A DNA stretch of 64,000 nucleotides from Platanthera guangdongensis (taxonomy: Eukaryota; Streptophyta; Magnoliopsida; Asparagales; Orchidaceae), in assembly GCA_039583875.1 (NCBI GenBank), contig CM077158.1, positions 241,103,447-241,167,446 on the forward strand, read 5' to 3'. The notes under the pieces were generated by a model. The model was not told the DNA's origin, made no database searches, and saw nothing but the letters and a program-made list of their open reading frames with translations. Below, piece after piece: positions 51,448 to 62,849 of the stretch; position 1 is the stretch's first letter; every line of letters begins with the position of its first letter. The position numbers and the translations under genes are program-made.

Positions 51448-54122
51448 TCATTCTTCATCTCCTGAAAACTCATATATAGTTGGCAGAGTAGATAGAATAT
51501 GATCTTCATCCGATGAACCCTCTAGATCTCCCTCGTCCACTTCAGATATTTTTCTTTTTCCCCTTCTTTGATAACTAATTGTCACTTCTTTGCTTGTTGC
51601 TAATCTTTGAGAGTCTTCTTTCATATGATCAGCGTCGACTATATTGCCAATTTGCGCCCATGTCAGCCCCTCGCCAGGAAAGACTTCATCATCGTCATCT
51701 TCATCTTCATCCTCCTCAGGATCAACATTTACCATCCACTCTTGTACCATTCCAGAATCAACATTCTTAGCTGTCAATGGATCCCGAGATGTCTCTGAAT
51801 ATTTCGACTTTAGCAAAGCATTGAACTTTACAAATACTAAATCGTTCAATCTCTTGCTATCAAGTTATTTCTCTTTTTAGAATGTATCTGTAAATTTTTA
51901 AAAAGAGTTAAATAATGCATACAATCATATAATAAGATATAAATGTTTAAATACATAACTAAATTGATGTATACCATCTCGAAGGTGCTCCAGTTCCTCT
52001 CACAGCCAGAAGATGAAGTAGTCAGACTTAAAATTTTCATGGTCATAGTTTTAAGGCACGGCGGTATCAGCACCGTTAAGCCGCCACCAATGTACTGTGA
52101 AAATTAAAATGACAACACAATGTATTAAACTATTAATTATTCATTTATTATACATAAATACATCATTATTGTTAATAAAATATATATATTAAAATGTACC
52201 TGGATTTAAGTTGGGATTTTGTAGCTGTCTCTTTGTCATCTCTTTACCAAATAAACCCTTGTTGCTATTGGTAAACATCAAGCTCAGCGCTGATGTGATC
52301 CTGTGTAGAAGGATCTTTCCTATATATCTTGAGAGACCTCAACAAAACCACTCGTAAACCTTCCGTCAGCCTCAATCTCCACTCGATGAGAATAATAAAA
52401 ATATGGGTGTAAGTAATACCCTGCAAAGTGCATAGGACTGTTCAATCTCCACTCGACAAAAATAATAAAAATTTGGGTTTAAGTAATAACTTGCAAGGTG
52501 CAGAGGGCTGCTCATCTTTTTCTCTCATCTGCTATCAATCAACTTCCATATAGGAAGATATTGTTCTCTTGGTGATCGAGAACTACGACAACCTCTTCCC
52601 TAGCTTTTTTGTATCACCATATAACCACCCCATGGATGGTGTATCCCCGTCGACTCTTCTCAAAACTCTCATAAATGGTATGAAATATACCAACACCCAG
52701 CTCGACATTCGCCTAAAATCTAGCGCTCATCACTATCATTGCAGCCTACCATATGCAAAATAAAATATTAAGAAAATATATAAATGGGCAACTTTCAAAA
52801 CATATATTTAAATGAAATGAATAAAGAAGCAATAGTTTTACCTGCTTTCCCCACACTACTGGCCAACTTTGTTGCAGCCCACTTTGCAGATGTGAATAAA
52901 CCCCTCAATTGATTCTTCTTCTCTAAGATGCTCTCTAAAGATAGAAATGTTGTAGCGAATCTCGTCACACCTGGTCGAATAAGCTCATGAGAGTCCAAGT
53001 CCTTTGTTGACTCTCTAAACATGTCGAGCGAGATGATGTGACCATAGATGAAATAGAGGGTTGTCGGCCTAAGGAGATAGCACTCTTTATTGTCTTCAAT
53101 TTTCCTATATCTTGTAACAGTAGATTAATAGTGTGAGGCGCACAACAAGTCCAAAACATCGTAGGTCTTTTCAAAGCCATAAGCTTTGCAGCAGCCATAT
53201 TATTGGACGCGCTATCCGTCACAATCTGCAGGATACCATGCTCTCCTGGGCTCTCAGGGCTATCAATCGCCTCATCCAAGAAGTCAAAGATGAACTTCCC
53301 ATCGTGTGTGGAGGAGGAGACATTCTTCGAAAGCCAGAATGCTACTCCAGAACTACAATATATCATGATATTCATCACGCTCCTACCCTTCCGATCTGTC
53401 CACGCATCGGTCATGATACTGCAACCATTCAATTTGCATGTCTGCGTGAATATGCCCAACATCTCCTTCGTCCTCTCCACCTCCCCTCGCAAAATTTTCT
53501 CTCTCAACTCATAAAACGTTGGGATCTTCATCCCAGGTCCGCATAAACCAATGGCATGAGCCATCTGCTGAAAGGATGAATTACATATGGCGTTTAAACA
53601 GGATCCCGTTTTCATATGCCCTATCTACCTATGTACACGGCAGCATCATCTCTGGCTTTCTTTTGTACTTACTCTCTATCGTGCTTTGTTGGGAATCTTT
53701 TCCCTTGGTAGACTCGGCAGCTGAATGAACAAACTGGTCAATTGGACCCTTTGAACCTGTGCTCCTAAGTATGCTAGTGTCCTCTTCTTGATCAACATGC
53801 ACTCCTCCAACAACCACCTCATTTAAGATTGCTTCAAACTTGGCACTTTTAGCCCTCTTACTCTGTAAATTTGAGTTCAGCGCCAAATCGCTTTACCCTT
53901 AACGTCGGCGGGAACCTGAGAGCATGGCTTAACATTACCCTTCCACCCAGCCAAGTGATGCTTGAAACGTGTAATTCCGCCATTCACGGTCTGCTTGCAG
54001 TAGTTGCATTTGATTCGGTTTGTGTCGTTTGCAACCAACTTCTCACCAAATGCACAGAACAGATCTCTACCGGTTGGTACCAGAGATACGGGAGCCTCAC
54101 TAGAACCAGCAGAAGAAGCCAT
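51448..54122 (-). pseudogene. hAT transposase (BED finger, DUF659, hAT dimerisation)
   Basis: ATG at 54122 (MASSAGSSEAPVSLVPTGRD). BED-type finger CNYCKQTVNGGITRFKHHLA at about 54020. DUF659/RNase H-like core: GCSIMTDAWTDRKGRSVMNI, LQIVTDSASNNM and FWTCCAPHTINLLLQDIGK. Later ELIRPGVTRFATTFLSLESI, and near 52035-51965 the dimerisation signature SSSGCERNWSTFE. The acidic tail ends at 51448. Introns are expected. Breaks near 53885, 53010 and 51870 suggest some true frameshifts, so I class it as probably inactive. Confidence 0.85.
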
Positions 54123-54654
54123 TCTAATAGGACACGAAATGAAAATAATATTAGTTAAATGAAATGAAAAAATATTTAAAATAACTATATCACGAGAAAA
54201 ATTGCTAGTTGAAAAAAAAAACATCATCATAAAAGCCCCATAACTTCATTAGATCGTTAGATCTTCAGATATTTTTTATATTATCCATGCAATACTTTAT
54301 TTATCCAACAAAATTTTACATTCTCAGTAGTATACTAGTATACAAAGTTACAACTATCATTCAAACTTTTAAAGTATCCAACAAAATGAACAAAGCATTC
54401 AAGTATCATTCAAATTTTCAAATCATCTCACACTTTATTTATTAAAAGACACAAAGCAGCAGGGCAACTAAAAATGTGCTTGGATATACATGCATCATTG
54501 ATTGCAAAATGAAGTTGGATAAATAACTATTAATAGGGGTATTTCAAATCATTTGTTGATTAATAAATGTGTCAAATAAAAATAAAATAGCAACTAATAA
54601 GACAAATAAAACAACAACGCAGCCACTATACTACAACCAGAATACAGCCACAAA

Positions 54655-55450
54655 TAAAATATCGGACCGACATGTCCGACAACATGTCTCTGGTTCTTTC
54701 TTCTAGCCCAGAGAGTTTGCACAGGGCCAATCAATGAAAGCTTCGGCGGCAACTAATAAGACAAATAAAGCAACAAGCCAGCCACTAACAACTAAATGGG
54801 TCGGCAGCCACCAGTAACAACCCACAAGGCAGCCACCATGCTACAGCCGACAGCTAGCACAACAACCAACAAAAAAAATGCAGAGCGGATAGAATGAGAG
54901 GGGGAGGTAGGGAGAAGAATGAACCAGCCGAGAGAGAACAGCGAGCAGGGAGAAGAGAGAGCACCAGCGAGCTAGAGAGCACCAGATAACTAGAGAACCA
55001 GAGCACCAAAGAGCACCAGCGAGTAGGGAGAAGAAAGAAGAACCAGCGAGATCGAGGTGCCGACAGCGCGCGAGAGAGGGAGAGCACCAACGAGCTAGAG
55101 AGCACCAGAGAACCAGAGCACCAAAGAGCACCAGCGAGTAGGGAGAAGAAAGAACCAACGAGATAGAGTGGACAGCCGCGCGAGAGAGGGAGAGCACCAG
55201 AGAACCAGAGACCAGAGGGCACCAACGCACCAAAGAGCACCAGCGAGTAGGGAGAAGAAAGAAACCAGCGAGATAGAGTGTCGACAGCGCGCGAGAGAGG
55301 GAGAGCACCAACGAGCTAGAGAGCACCAGAGAACCATAGAACCAGAGGGCACCAACGAGCAGAGAGAAGAAAGAACCAGAGAGATAGTGTCGCCGGCGCG
55401 CGCGGGAGAGCTAGGGCAGGAGCGACGGGGAGAGCTAGGGCAGAGCGACG
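54655..55450. repeat. Internal ~100-130-bp tandem repeats of the hAT
   Basis: The phrases 'agagcaccagcgagtaggga', 'gaagaaagaaccagcgagat' and 'cgcgcgagagagggagagca' recur three to four times between 54900 and 55400. They lie between the transposase start and the right end, where hAT elements carry transposase-binding repeats. Complement open frames here are low-complexity and not genes. Confidence 0.7.
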
Positions 55451-56446
55451 GGATGGAATGAAATGAGCGGGGTCGGGGGTGTTAAAACAGTAGCCCGACC
55501 CGCTCATTTCATTATAAATAATAATAAAAATATAAAATTAATAATTTATAAAAAAAAAACTTAAAAAAACGCCCGACATCGGGCGTTTTTTGGGGCCGAC
55601 ATGTCGGCCCGCTATTTTCAAAACGCCACACACCCAGAATTTGTGCCGGTTTTGTGTCGTTTTTGCTCCCAAACCTTCATGTCGGCCGACATGTTGGACA
55701 TGTCGGCCGATATCCCAACAATGGTATTTCCACAATATATTTCATCCAAAGTAATGTGGGAGAATGGCTTTACCACTGTAAGAGAATGGCTTTACCACTG
55801 TAAGAGAATGGCTTTACCACTGCAAGCAGGAATAAAATTTCAAGCTATTTTTTCTACAATAGCTGTTCTTTTTAATGCCACAAATTTCTAATTTTCCCAG
55901 TCTATACATAACTGGTGCAGGAACAAGGGATCAAAGCAGGAATCAGTGAATATGAAAATTAATCTACAACGATTTACGTTCCTGAAGGAGCAATGGGAAT
56001 CAAGAGAGTAATCCAAAAAAAATAAATGAAACTTTTGAGCAAACCAATGCCTTAGAGAAGGAGAACGAACCTTCAGAGAACGTATTCATTGTAGATCTGT
56101 GAATGGGGGGCGTCTCCTTTGACTGCTCACTACAAAGAAGACGGTGGTAAAGTGTGATTGTGCAACGACTAGGGATGCGAATGTGAGGGGCACGGGAAGA
56201 AAACGTCGGCGCGGGGCACAGATTCTCCTCTAGTTCTCGCTCTCTCATGAGATCTCTAATGGCATTTTGGAGCAACCTGGCATGAGATTTCTATCGTTGT
56301 GGGCAGGCTGTGAAATGCAGGAGAGATGATTGCTCAATAATGCAAGGAGCGCAGGAAAAAAACTCCTATTAAACACATGTTTCATCCCCAAACTTGTCTC
56401 CTTGGCTTTCCAGGAGGCCTTGAAAACCCTTTGTAGAAAAAGTTTT

Positions 56447-56833
56447 TGTTACGAATCATCCGTCAGTTATCTTGTATTATTATTATTATTTATATGTTGA
56501 GTGTAGTCACTGTATCGAGTCGTGTTGTATTGAGTCATAGTCGTAGTAGCGTTGAGTGTTTTTAATATTTGTTGTATGTTTGTGTTATTTACGGTTATGT
56601 CACTGATGCTTATATATATAGGGCCCTTGGGTTTGTAATGATCATGCAAGAAAATATCAAGGTTCTTTTTCTCTCCCTCAAGCTCTTCTCTTCCCACCCC
56701 CCCCCCCCCCCCGCCTTTCAAGGGTTTCAACTTCTCTCATCTCCACCACTTCTAGAGCTAACAACCCTTGTATCCCCACCTCCTTTGCACCTTTTGGTTG
56801 TCATCCAACGAACCAGTATCCAGGCACGTAACA
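56447..56833 (+). repeat. Solo LTR, copy B (387 bp)
   Basis: Same ends as 38604-38982, with GTTTT at 56442-56446 and 56834-56838. The extra length is mainly a longer C run at 56696-56712. Confidence 0.85.
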
Positions 56834-57287
56834 GTTTTCTCGCACCTGAGCAAACAAATGGTTCTAAAATGACTTTAATGGTTAGAATGAAACGCACCCC
56901 CAAACAAATATTGCGACAACCCGAGCTCTATTTTTTATTTCTTTATTTATAGCATATTAGCATTTTTCATATTCTCTTGTGTTATATATCTTTTTGATTT
57001 AAAATATTTTAAAACGAAATATATATATACTATTTACGAGTGACAAGCACGGGGCTTCTCCCCTACGTCCAACCACAATAATACCCCAACAACAATAATA
57101 CCCCAACCACAACAATACCCTAACCACGGCAATACCCGACCACGATAGGTTTAGGGAGAGAAAAAATCGCCTCTCCGCCTCTTGCTTCTGCCAGACGATG
57201 AGAGAAGAAATCGAGAAAAGTAATGATAGGCGGGCTATCATTTGAGCGGGATTTTGAAAATTACCTAACTGTACTTTTTTATAATTA

Positions 57288-57412
57288 GCCCGAAGACAAG
57301 CGGGTTGTGCCGAAGACAAGCGGGTCGCGCCCGTAGGCAAGCGGATTGTGCCCGTAGGCAAGCGGATTGTGCCCGTAGGCAAGCGAGTTGCGCCCGTAGG
57401 CAAGCGAGTTGC
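57288..57412 (+). repeat. 21-bp tandem array, six units (copy B)
   Basis: Counterpart of 39426-39551, one base shorter in unit 2. Variant order differs: 'gcggattgt' is in two units here, while copy A has 'gcgggttgc' in two. Confidence 0.88.
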
Positions 57413-57865
57413 GCCCACATATAGTTGAAGACAACAACTGGAGGATTGTGTGTCTACTATACATATTAATACATATTTTGGAAGCAAATGAATAATATAC
57501 AAAGTTAGCATCAATTCATAAAATACAAAAAAAAGTAGGGAATTTTTTTGCCAACTGGCAAATATTGGCTTAGGACAATACTAAAGCATTTATGGGGATT
57601 GCTGAACATACATAACTGAAACTTCTTCTCAGATAGATCAACATGCGGGCACTCCGTTTTGCATGACCAAGTGGAGGGAAGTTGAGTTATTTTGAGTAGT
57701 GTAGAGTAAGGGATTTTACAATTATTCTTATACAATCTAAGTTTTTTCTTCCTTTGCAAAACTTTAGGCCTCACAATTTTGTAAAACTAAATCCAGAATA
57801 AATAATGCAGGTGACTGAAGTAAGGAAATGTTCATGGATGAATAAAGACACAAAAAGTTATTTAC

Positions 57866-57933
57866 CTCTACTTCAGCAAAAGGTTTTCCCTCTATGATTG
57901 TGCTCCATACAATTTGCTTATTCTCATGAAGAT
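57866..57933 (-). other. Candidate exon of an unrecognised gene
   Basis: The complement lies between acceptor 'caatgtag' and donor 'gtaaataac' and reads LHENKQIVWSTIIEGKPFAE plus VE. A possible 13-bp upstream micro-exon (cttcagatccttg before gtaatt, near 58160) would join in frame. Copy A has a one-base insertion here. The peptide looks like real protein, but I do not recognise the family. Confidence 0.25.
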
Positions 57934-59171
57934 CTACATTGCATAAGGGATTTTACTCTTTTTTGTCAATCAAGCTTAACTGAGCAGCTCTATGCTAAAT
58001 AAAGATCAGAAATGTTCAAAACTATGAGAATAATGAGTTGACTTGATAAACGGAAGTTTGTCGCAATACAACAAATCTACAAAAACAAATACCTCGGGTA
58101 AATGAATAAGGGTGTGTAAACATGTAATGGGTAAAAGAAGAAAAAAAACATAAGTGAGAATTACCAAGGATCTGAAGCTAATAATTGTCATACTCCGAAG
58201 CCTCCGGAACATACAAATAAATTATGTGAATGCTCCATGATCTACTTATGTGAATACTCTCGTGCTCGATGCTCCCCTTCAGGTTGTGCCCGTGGGCATA
58301 CGGATTACGCTCGTGCTCTGTTGCGGGCTTTGCCCAGAGGCAAGCGGGATGCTAAGACTTGAAAAGATTGTGCGGGACATTTATATAAAATTTTCTACAT
58401 TCAACTAAACAAATCAAAAGGCCAATTTCATTGATGTGTTTCCTAAATTTTTGTGCTTTACAAGAATGGGAATGCATTTTGTATGTAAATGACTCATTAT
58501 TGAATCAATAAGGTTTTCAACTTTTCATGGACCAAAAAAACAGATTAACCTGACAGACACGCTCATACATTAACATAGGAAAAGCAAATAAAAAATAAAG
58601 AAACAAAAACTTATCCTCCACATTCAAAGTTTATGTTGAACAGAAGTTCTCAATGCATTAAATGTGCTTAAATGTCAAATTGAAGGAATAATGTATTAGA
58701 TGTCAGAATTCTGTTTTGCATCAATTTGAGCATCATTGTTGCTTAAGATTTGATCATTAGTAGAAAGAGTTTCTTTCTCTCTTGAAAAAATGATTGGAGA
58801 AATTACTTAAAGATTGATGGAGAAGAAGTGAATACCGGGGACAGGAGTCGTTTGCAGGCTGAGTTGGCGTCTGGAGGCGTCGGCGGAAGGTGACGGCGAG
58901 CGGAATCGGGGGGCGGTGTTTGAGTTCAGGCGGCGGTTTCAGGCTGCGAACGGCGGTAAGCGTCGGTTACAGGCAGAAGCTGCGGGTTTCGCCGGAGAGT
59001 TGTCGTTTTTCGGGATTCAGTCGGGATTCAGACGGAGACGGGTTGCGAACGGCGGCAAGCTTTCGACGGGAAATGGAGCTGTAGGTTTTCTGAAGCCAAA
59101 GCTGATCTAAATATTGATGGGAAGGATTAGAAGATAATGGCAAAATTGTAAAATCAGTTTATTTTTTTTTT

Positions 59172-59584
59172 GTGGTTGTTAACCGCAACCCGTAATTGGC
59201 TAGTCGCACCTCAAATTCACCCAATTTTTCACGCCTTTTGAAATACGCCTTGTACATGCAATTTCAGGAAAAGTGTTCAACACGAAAGTTGTAGATATCG
59301 ATGAGATTTACAACTTTCGTGTTGAACACTTTTCCTGAAATTGCATGTACAAGACGTATTTCAAAAAGACACAAAATTGGGGCATATTTACAAAGTACGC
59401 CTTGTACATGCATTTTTAGGAAAAGTGATCAACAAGAAAGTTGTAGATATCGCCGATATCTACAACTTTCGTGTTGAACACTTTTCCTGATATTGCATGT
59501 ACAAGGCGTATTTCGAAATGACGTGAAAAATTGGAAAACTTTGGGGTGCGACAAGTAAAATAACGGGTTGCGGTTAACAATCAC
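59172..59584. mobile_element. Fold-back MITE, copy B (413 bp)
   Basis: Same structure and length as 41313-41725, almost without differences. Confidence 0.85.
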
Positions 59585-59623
59585 CTTTTTTTGGGCTTTT
59601 GAATGGTTGAAATAAGCCTATAA

Positions 59624-59845
59624 GGCTATATTTGATTCGGCGGGGTGGCGGGTGTATCCCGTGGGTCGAAACGTCCTTTGGGACCGGAGGGGGAGAGGTG
59701 TGGGTCGAAACGGAGCGGATCGGGACCGTTTCCTCCTTACTGCGGGTGCAAAAGGAGTAAACGCTGCCGCCGGCCGTTTGTTTACCCGCCGTCCGACGGC
59801 GTTTGCTCCAAACAGAGGCGGCGAAACGCCGAACCAAACAAAGCC
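59624..59845. mobile_element. Tourist-like MITE, copy B
   Basis: Same TAA duplications and ends as 41765-41983, with small indels. Confidence 0.8.
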
Positions 59846-59888
59846 TAAATTATTATAACCAAATCATATCAATCTAATACCTGTTTCT

Positions 59889-60176
59889 GGCTTCGTTTGG
59901 GGGACTTATTTTCACAAGTCAAGCGGTTACACCGCATCCCGGCTCATACAGTCGTAACCGCCTGACCGGTGAAAATAAGTCCCCCCAAACGGAACCTCTA
60001 TTAAACACGGTGGTGGCGGTCATGAACATGAGAGTTAAATTATCATTCGGTAATGCCCATCTAAGGAACTTCATCCACTTTTATGTTCAAACGGATGATG
60101 TTTATTAGATGATTCTTGACGAATGAGGGTTTAACCCATGAATTTACGACCGTCACCACCATGCCAAACGGAGCCT
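59889..60176. mobile_element. Two small inverted-repeat MITEs, copy B
   Basis: Counterparts of 42029-42134 (here 59889-59997) and 42142-42314 (here 60004-60176). Confidence 0.72.
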
Positions 60177-60576
60177 AAAGCAAAATCAAAATTTAAAATA
60201 GTATGTTTCCGTAACTTACATTTACGTTTTTTATTTTTTTTTATAACGAGCTTTTATAATATGAACCAATATTTTATTATTTTTATATTAAATAGGAAGA
60301 GATTGCTGAAAATAATTTCTTAGTATTTAATAAAATAAAGATATGTAAGGGAGCTAGATAGTTGATACCTTAAAACTCCTCAAAATGCTAAGCGAGGGTA
60401 TATTGAGAGCGTTGTTAATAGCAGTCCTAATTAGGTTTCAAGTAGGCATTCACCTTCATCTATTGTGTCATTTTGAGTGGTATATTTCCATCTATAGATG
60501 TTCATGTGGATGTTTTTTAATTTTTGTGGAATTTTTTCATCAAAGAAAATTGTATGTGGTTTGTGCATGGTGTAAT

Positions 60577-61424
60577 TGTACAACCCCGTGTCCGGCGAGC
60601 GGGTCCCGCCAGGGAGGCGCGAGACCTGGCCCCGCGACCCGCACCCAAACGGCAAAAGGGCTATACGGAAGAAGAGCTGCCCCGCTCCCGCCCATTCCAA
60701 GCGAGCGAGCCGGCGAAGCGAGCGAGCGGGGCGAGCGGAGAATCACTGACCAAAGCAGACGGGTCTGGCGACCCGCGACTGGCGAGCCGATCGGGGAGCA
60801 TCGCAGTGGCCGCCGGTCCGCCCCGGCACGCGACCTGGCCGCCGGTCCGCCCAGCAGAAGCAAGTCAGGTCGCGACGGTCCGGCTCGCGCTCGCCCAGGG
60901 ATTATGGGCGGGCAGCTGAAGCCAGGTCGCGCCCGCCTCCCAAGGAGGAGGAGGAGGCGAGCTAACTCCCCAGGGGTGCGAACAGCCCCTCAGAACATCG
61001 GAGCCACGCTGTTGGCAGACCAGGTTGGACTGCGCATAGCCCCTCAGAACAGCGGCGGAGTTTTGGTTGTTGGCAGACCCAGCTAAGGGCCTTTTGGTAT
61101 TTTCAGGTCAGTCATTTTGGTTATTGGCAGTTCAGATTCCGAAAAACTATAAATAAGACCCAAGGGGTACCTCAGAGGACATGCTTTCAGTGCCTCCTGA
61201 CTCTCGTTTCCAAGTGTTCTCTGAGAGTACCTTAGCTCGGCTTCTGGCTAAGGAGGGGAAGCGCTCAGAGATCTTCCGGGTTTGTGGAGGGACCTCCCTG
61301 CCGAGCCCTTGGGTCTGTGTTTTCTTGTCTTCTTCGTTGTTTTTCTTGCAGGAGCAAAGTAGGCGCGAGACCACCCCTTCCCCAAGGGTCGAACTCCACA
61401 AGAGGCCGGATTCCGGTTTCAACA
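60577..61424 (+). repeat. Gypsy 5' LTR, copy B (848 bp)
   Basis: TGTACAACCCCG...GGTTTCAACA. It differs from copy A by a few short indels (for example 'gggagcatcgcag' against 'ggggaatcgcag'). Confidence 0.88.
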
Positions 61425-61479
61425 TCTTGGTGCGGTGAGCGTGGAAAGTGGTCAGTGCGGAAAAGCTTCGGCGAGCTCA

Positions 61480-62825
61480 ATGACGGGAGGACAAGGATCT
61501 GACAGGCAGGACTCGCCGCCCCCCCCCCCCCCCCCCCCCCCCCGCCTCTCGCAACAGTAGGGATGTAGGAGGACTTCAGGAACGAGGTGCTGGGCCTCGT
61601 CAGGATCGCGCTCGGCGCGCGGGCCGAGTAATCGACGCCGGCAGCCCAGATCGCGGCCGCCCCTCTTTGGGCGAGGACGCCCCTGGCCGGCGAGCTGGAA
61701 AGGAAGTTGCCGAGGAAGGCCGAGGATGCGAGCTCCCGGGGCGCGAGCTTTTCCCCGGGTCGGCAAGCCGAGGCAGGTTCGGCGAGCTGGGTCCGCGAGA
61801 TTCGCCGGCTCGCCTAGTGGGGGGAGACAGTCCTTTCAGCGAGCTGGTCTCCTCAGCACCAGTACCAGAAGGGTTCAGGGAGCCCGAGATGTCCTACTAC
61901 ACCGGGAAGGGAGACCCGGTTCAGCACGTCCAATGGTTCGAGGACGTGGTCTCCATCCGTCAGATGTCGGACGGATTCAAGTGTCGTCTCTTCGCCATCA
62001 CCCTCCGAGAGAAGGCAAGGGAGTGGCTCCACCAGCTGCCGGCTAGTTCCATCTATTGCTTCGAGGACTTGCGCCGAGGGTTCATGTTGAGGTTCACTAC
62101 CTCAAAGAAGAGGAAGAAGGAGTCTGAGTCCTTGTTTCACATAAAGCAGGGGGTGAACGAGACGTTGGGGAGCTACGTGTACCGATTTCAGGAGGAGGTC
62201 ACCCAGGTCCAGGAGATGCCGGGCCATAGTCTGATGATGGCTTTCACCCTGGGCCTGCAGCAGGGGTTCTTCCGAATGAAGCTGAAGAGAGTTCCCCCTC
62301 TCTCCTATGAGGAGTTGATGGAGAGGGCGGCGAGATAGGTCGACGGGGAGGCGTAGAATCCGGAATTTGCAAGGAAGCTGGCCAGGTGGGCGACGGAGGA
62401 GGAAAAGGAGTTGAAGGAGGAAGAGGACAGGAAGAGAGAAGAGGGGAGCCTGGGCAGAGGGAGCAGAGGCAGCTCCAGTGCCAGCAGCAGCCGAGGTGGG
62501 GGCACCAGGAGCCCGACCGTCGGCTGGGCTGGAGACCTGAAGGGCAGGGGCAAGGGCCACAGAGAGGATACTTCGGAAGGGGTCACTACCAGGGAGGCAA
62601 GACCAGTTCCACCCGCCGGGCTGGAGGCAGGGTCACCGGCCCCGGCTCCCCGATCAGGAGGAGGCCATGGTCATAGCTTTGGGAGCGAGGAGGGGGATCA
62701 TGAGGAGAAGGAGAAGAGAGTTCAGGGTGGAGCTGCCCTATTGCGACTTCCATCAGGAAGAGGGGTACGCAACAGCCACGTGCCCGAAATTCTTGGAGAT
62801 GAGAGGGAATAGGGGGCGGCAGCAG
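61480..62825 (+). pseudogene. Gypsy gag, copy B
   Basis: ATG at 61480, a run of 25 C (61519-61543), the same gag core, and the shared TAG near 62336. The knuckle CDFHQEEGYATATC has a Tyr where copy A has the second zinc-binding His. That change would weaken RNA binding if the protein were made. Confidence 0.85.
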
Positions 62826-62849
62826 TAGCAGGAGGAGGCGCGGCAAGAT

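Larger units (their letters stand above)
51367..55723 (-). mobile_element. hAT transposon, left end in the gap
   Basis: The right terminus is ...GATATCCCAACAATG at 55723, followed by GTATTTCC (55724-55731). The empty site in copy A reads GTATGTCC. Subterminal repeats of 'gccgacatgt(c/t)gg' lie at 55590-55710. The transposase runs leftward on the minus strand. The left terminus is not visible and should lie within the gap. At least 4.4 kb. Confidence 0.88.

Noticed and set aside
50752..51451. Frames running through the N block
   Set aside because: They are artefacts of translating N; nothing can be said about 50867-51366.
54841..55326. 161-codon antisense frame rich in 'SLVLSLSRAL'
   Set aside because: Produced by the tandem repeats inside the hAT element, with alternate frames giving similar text.
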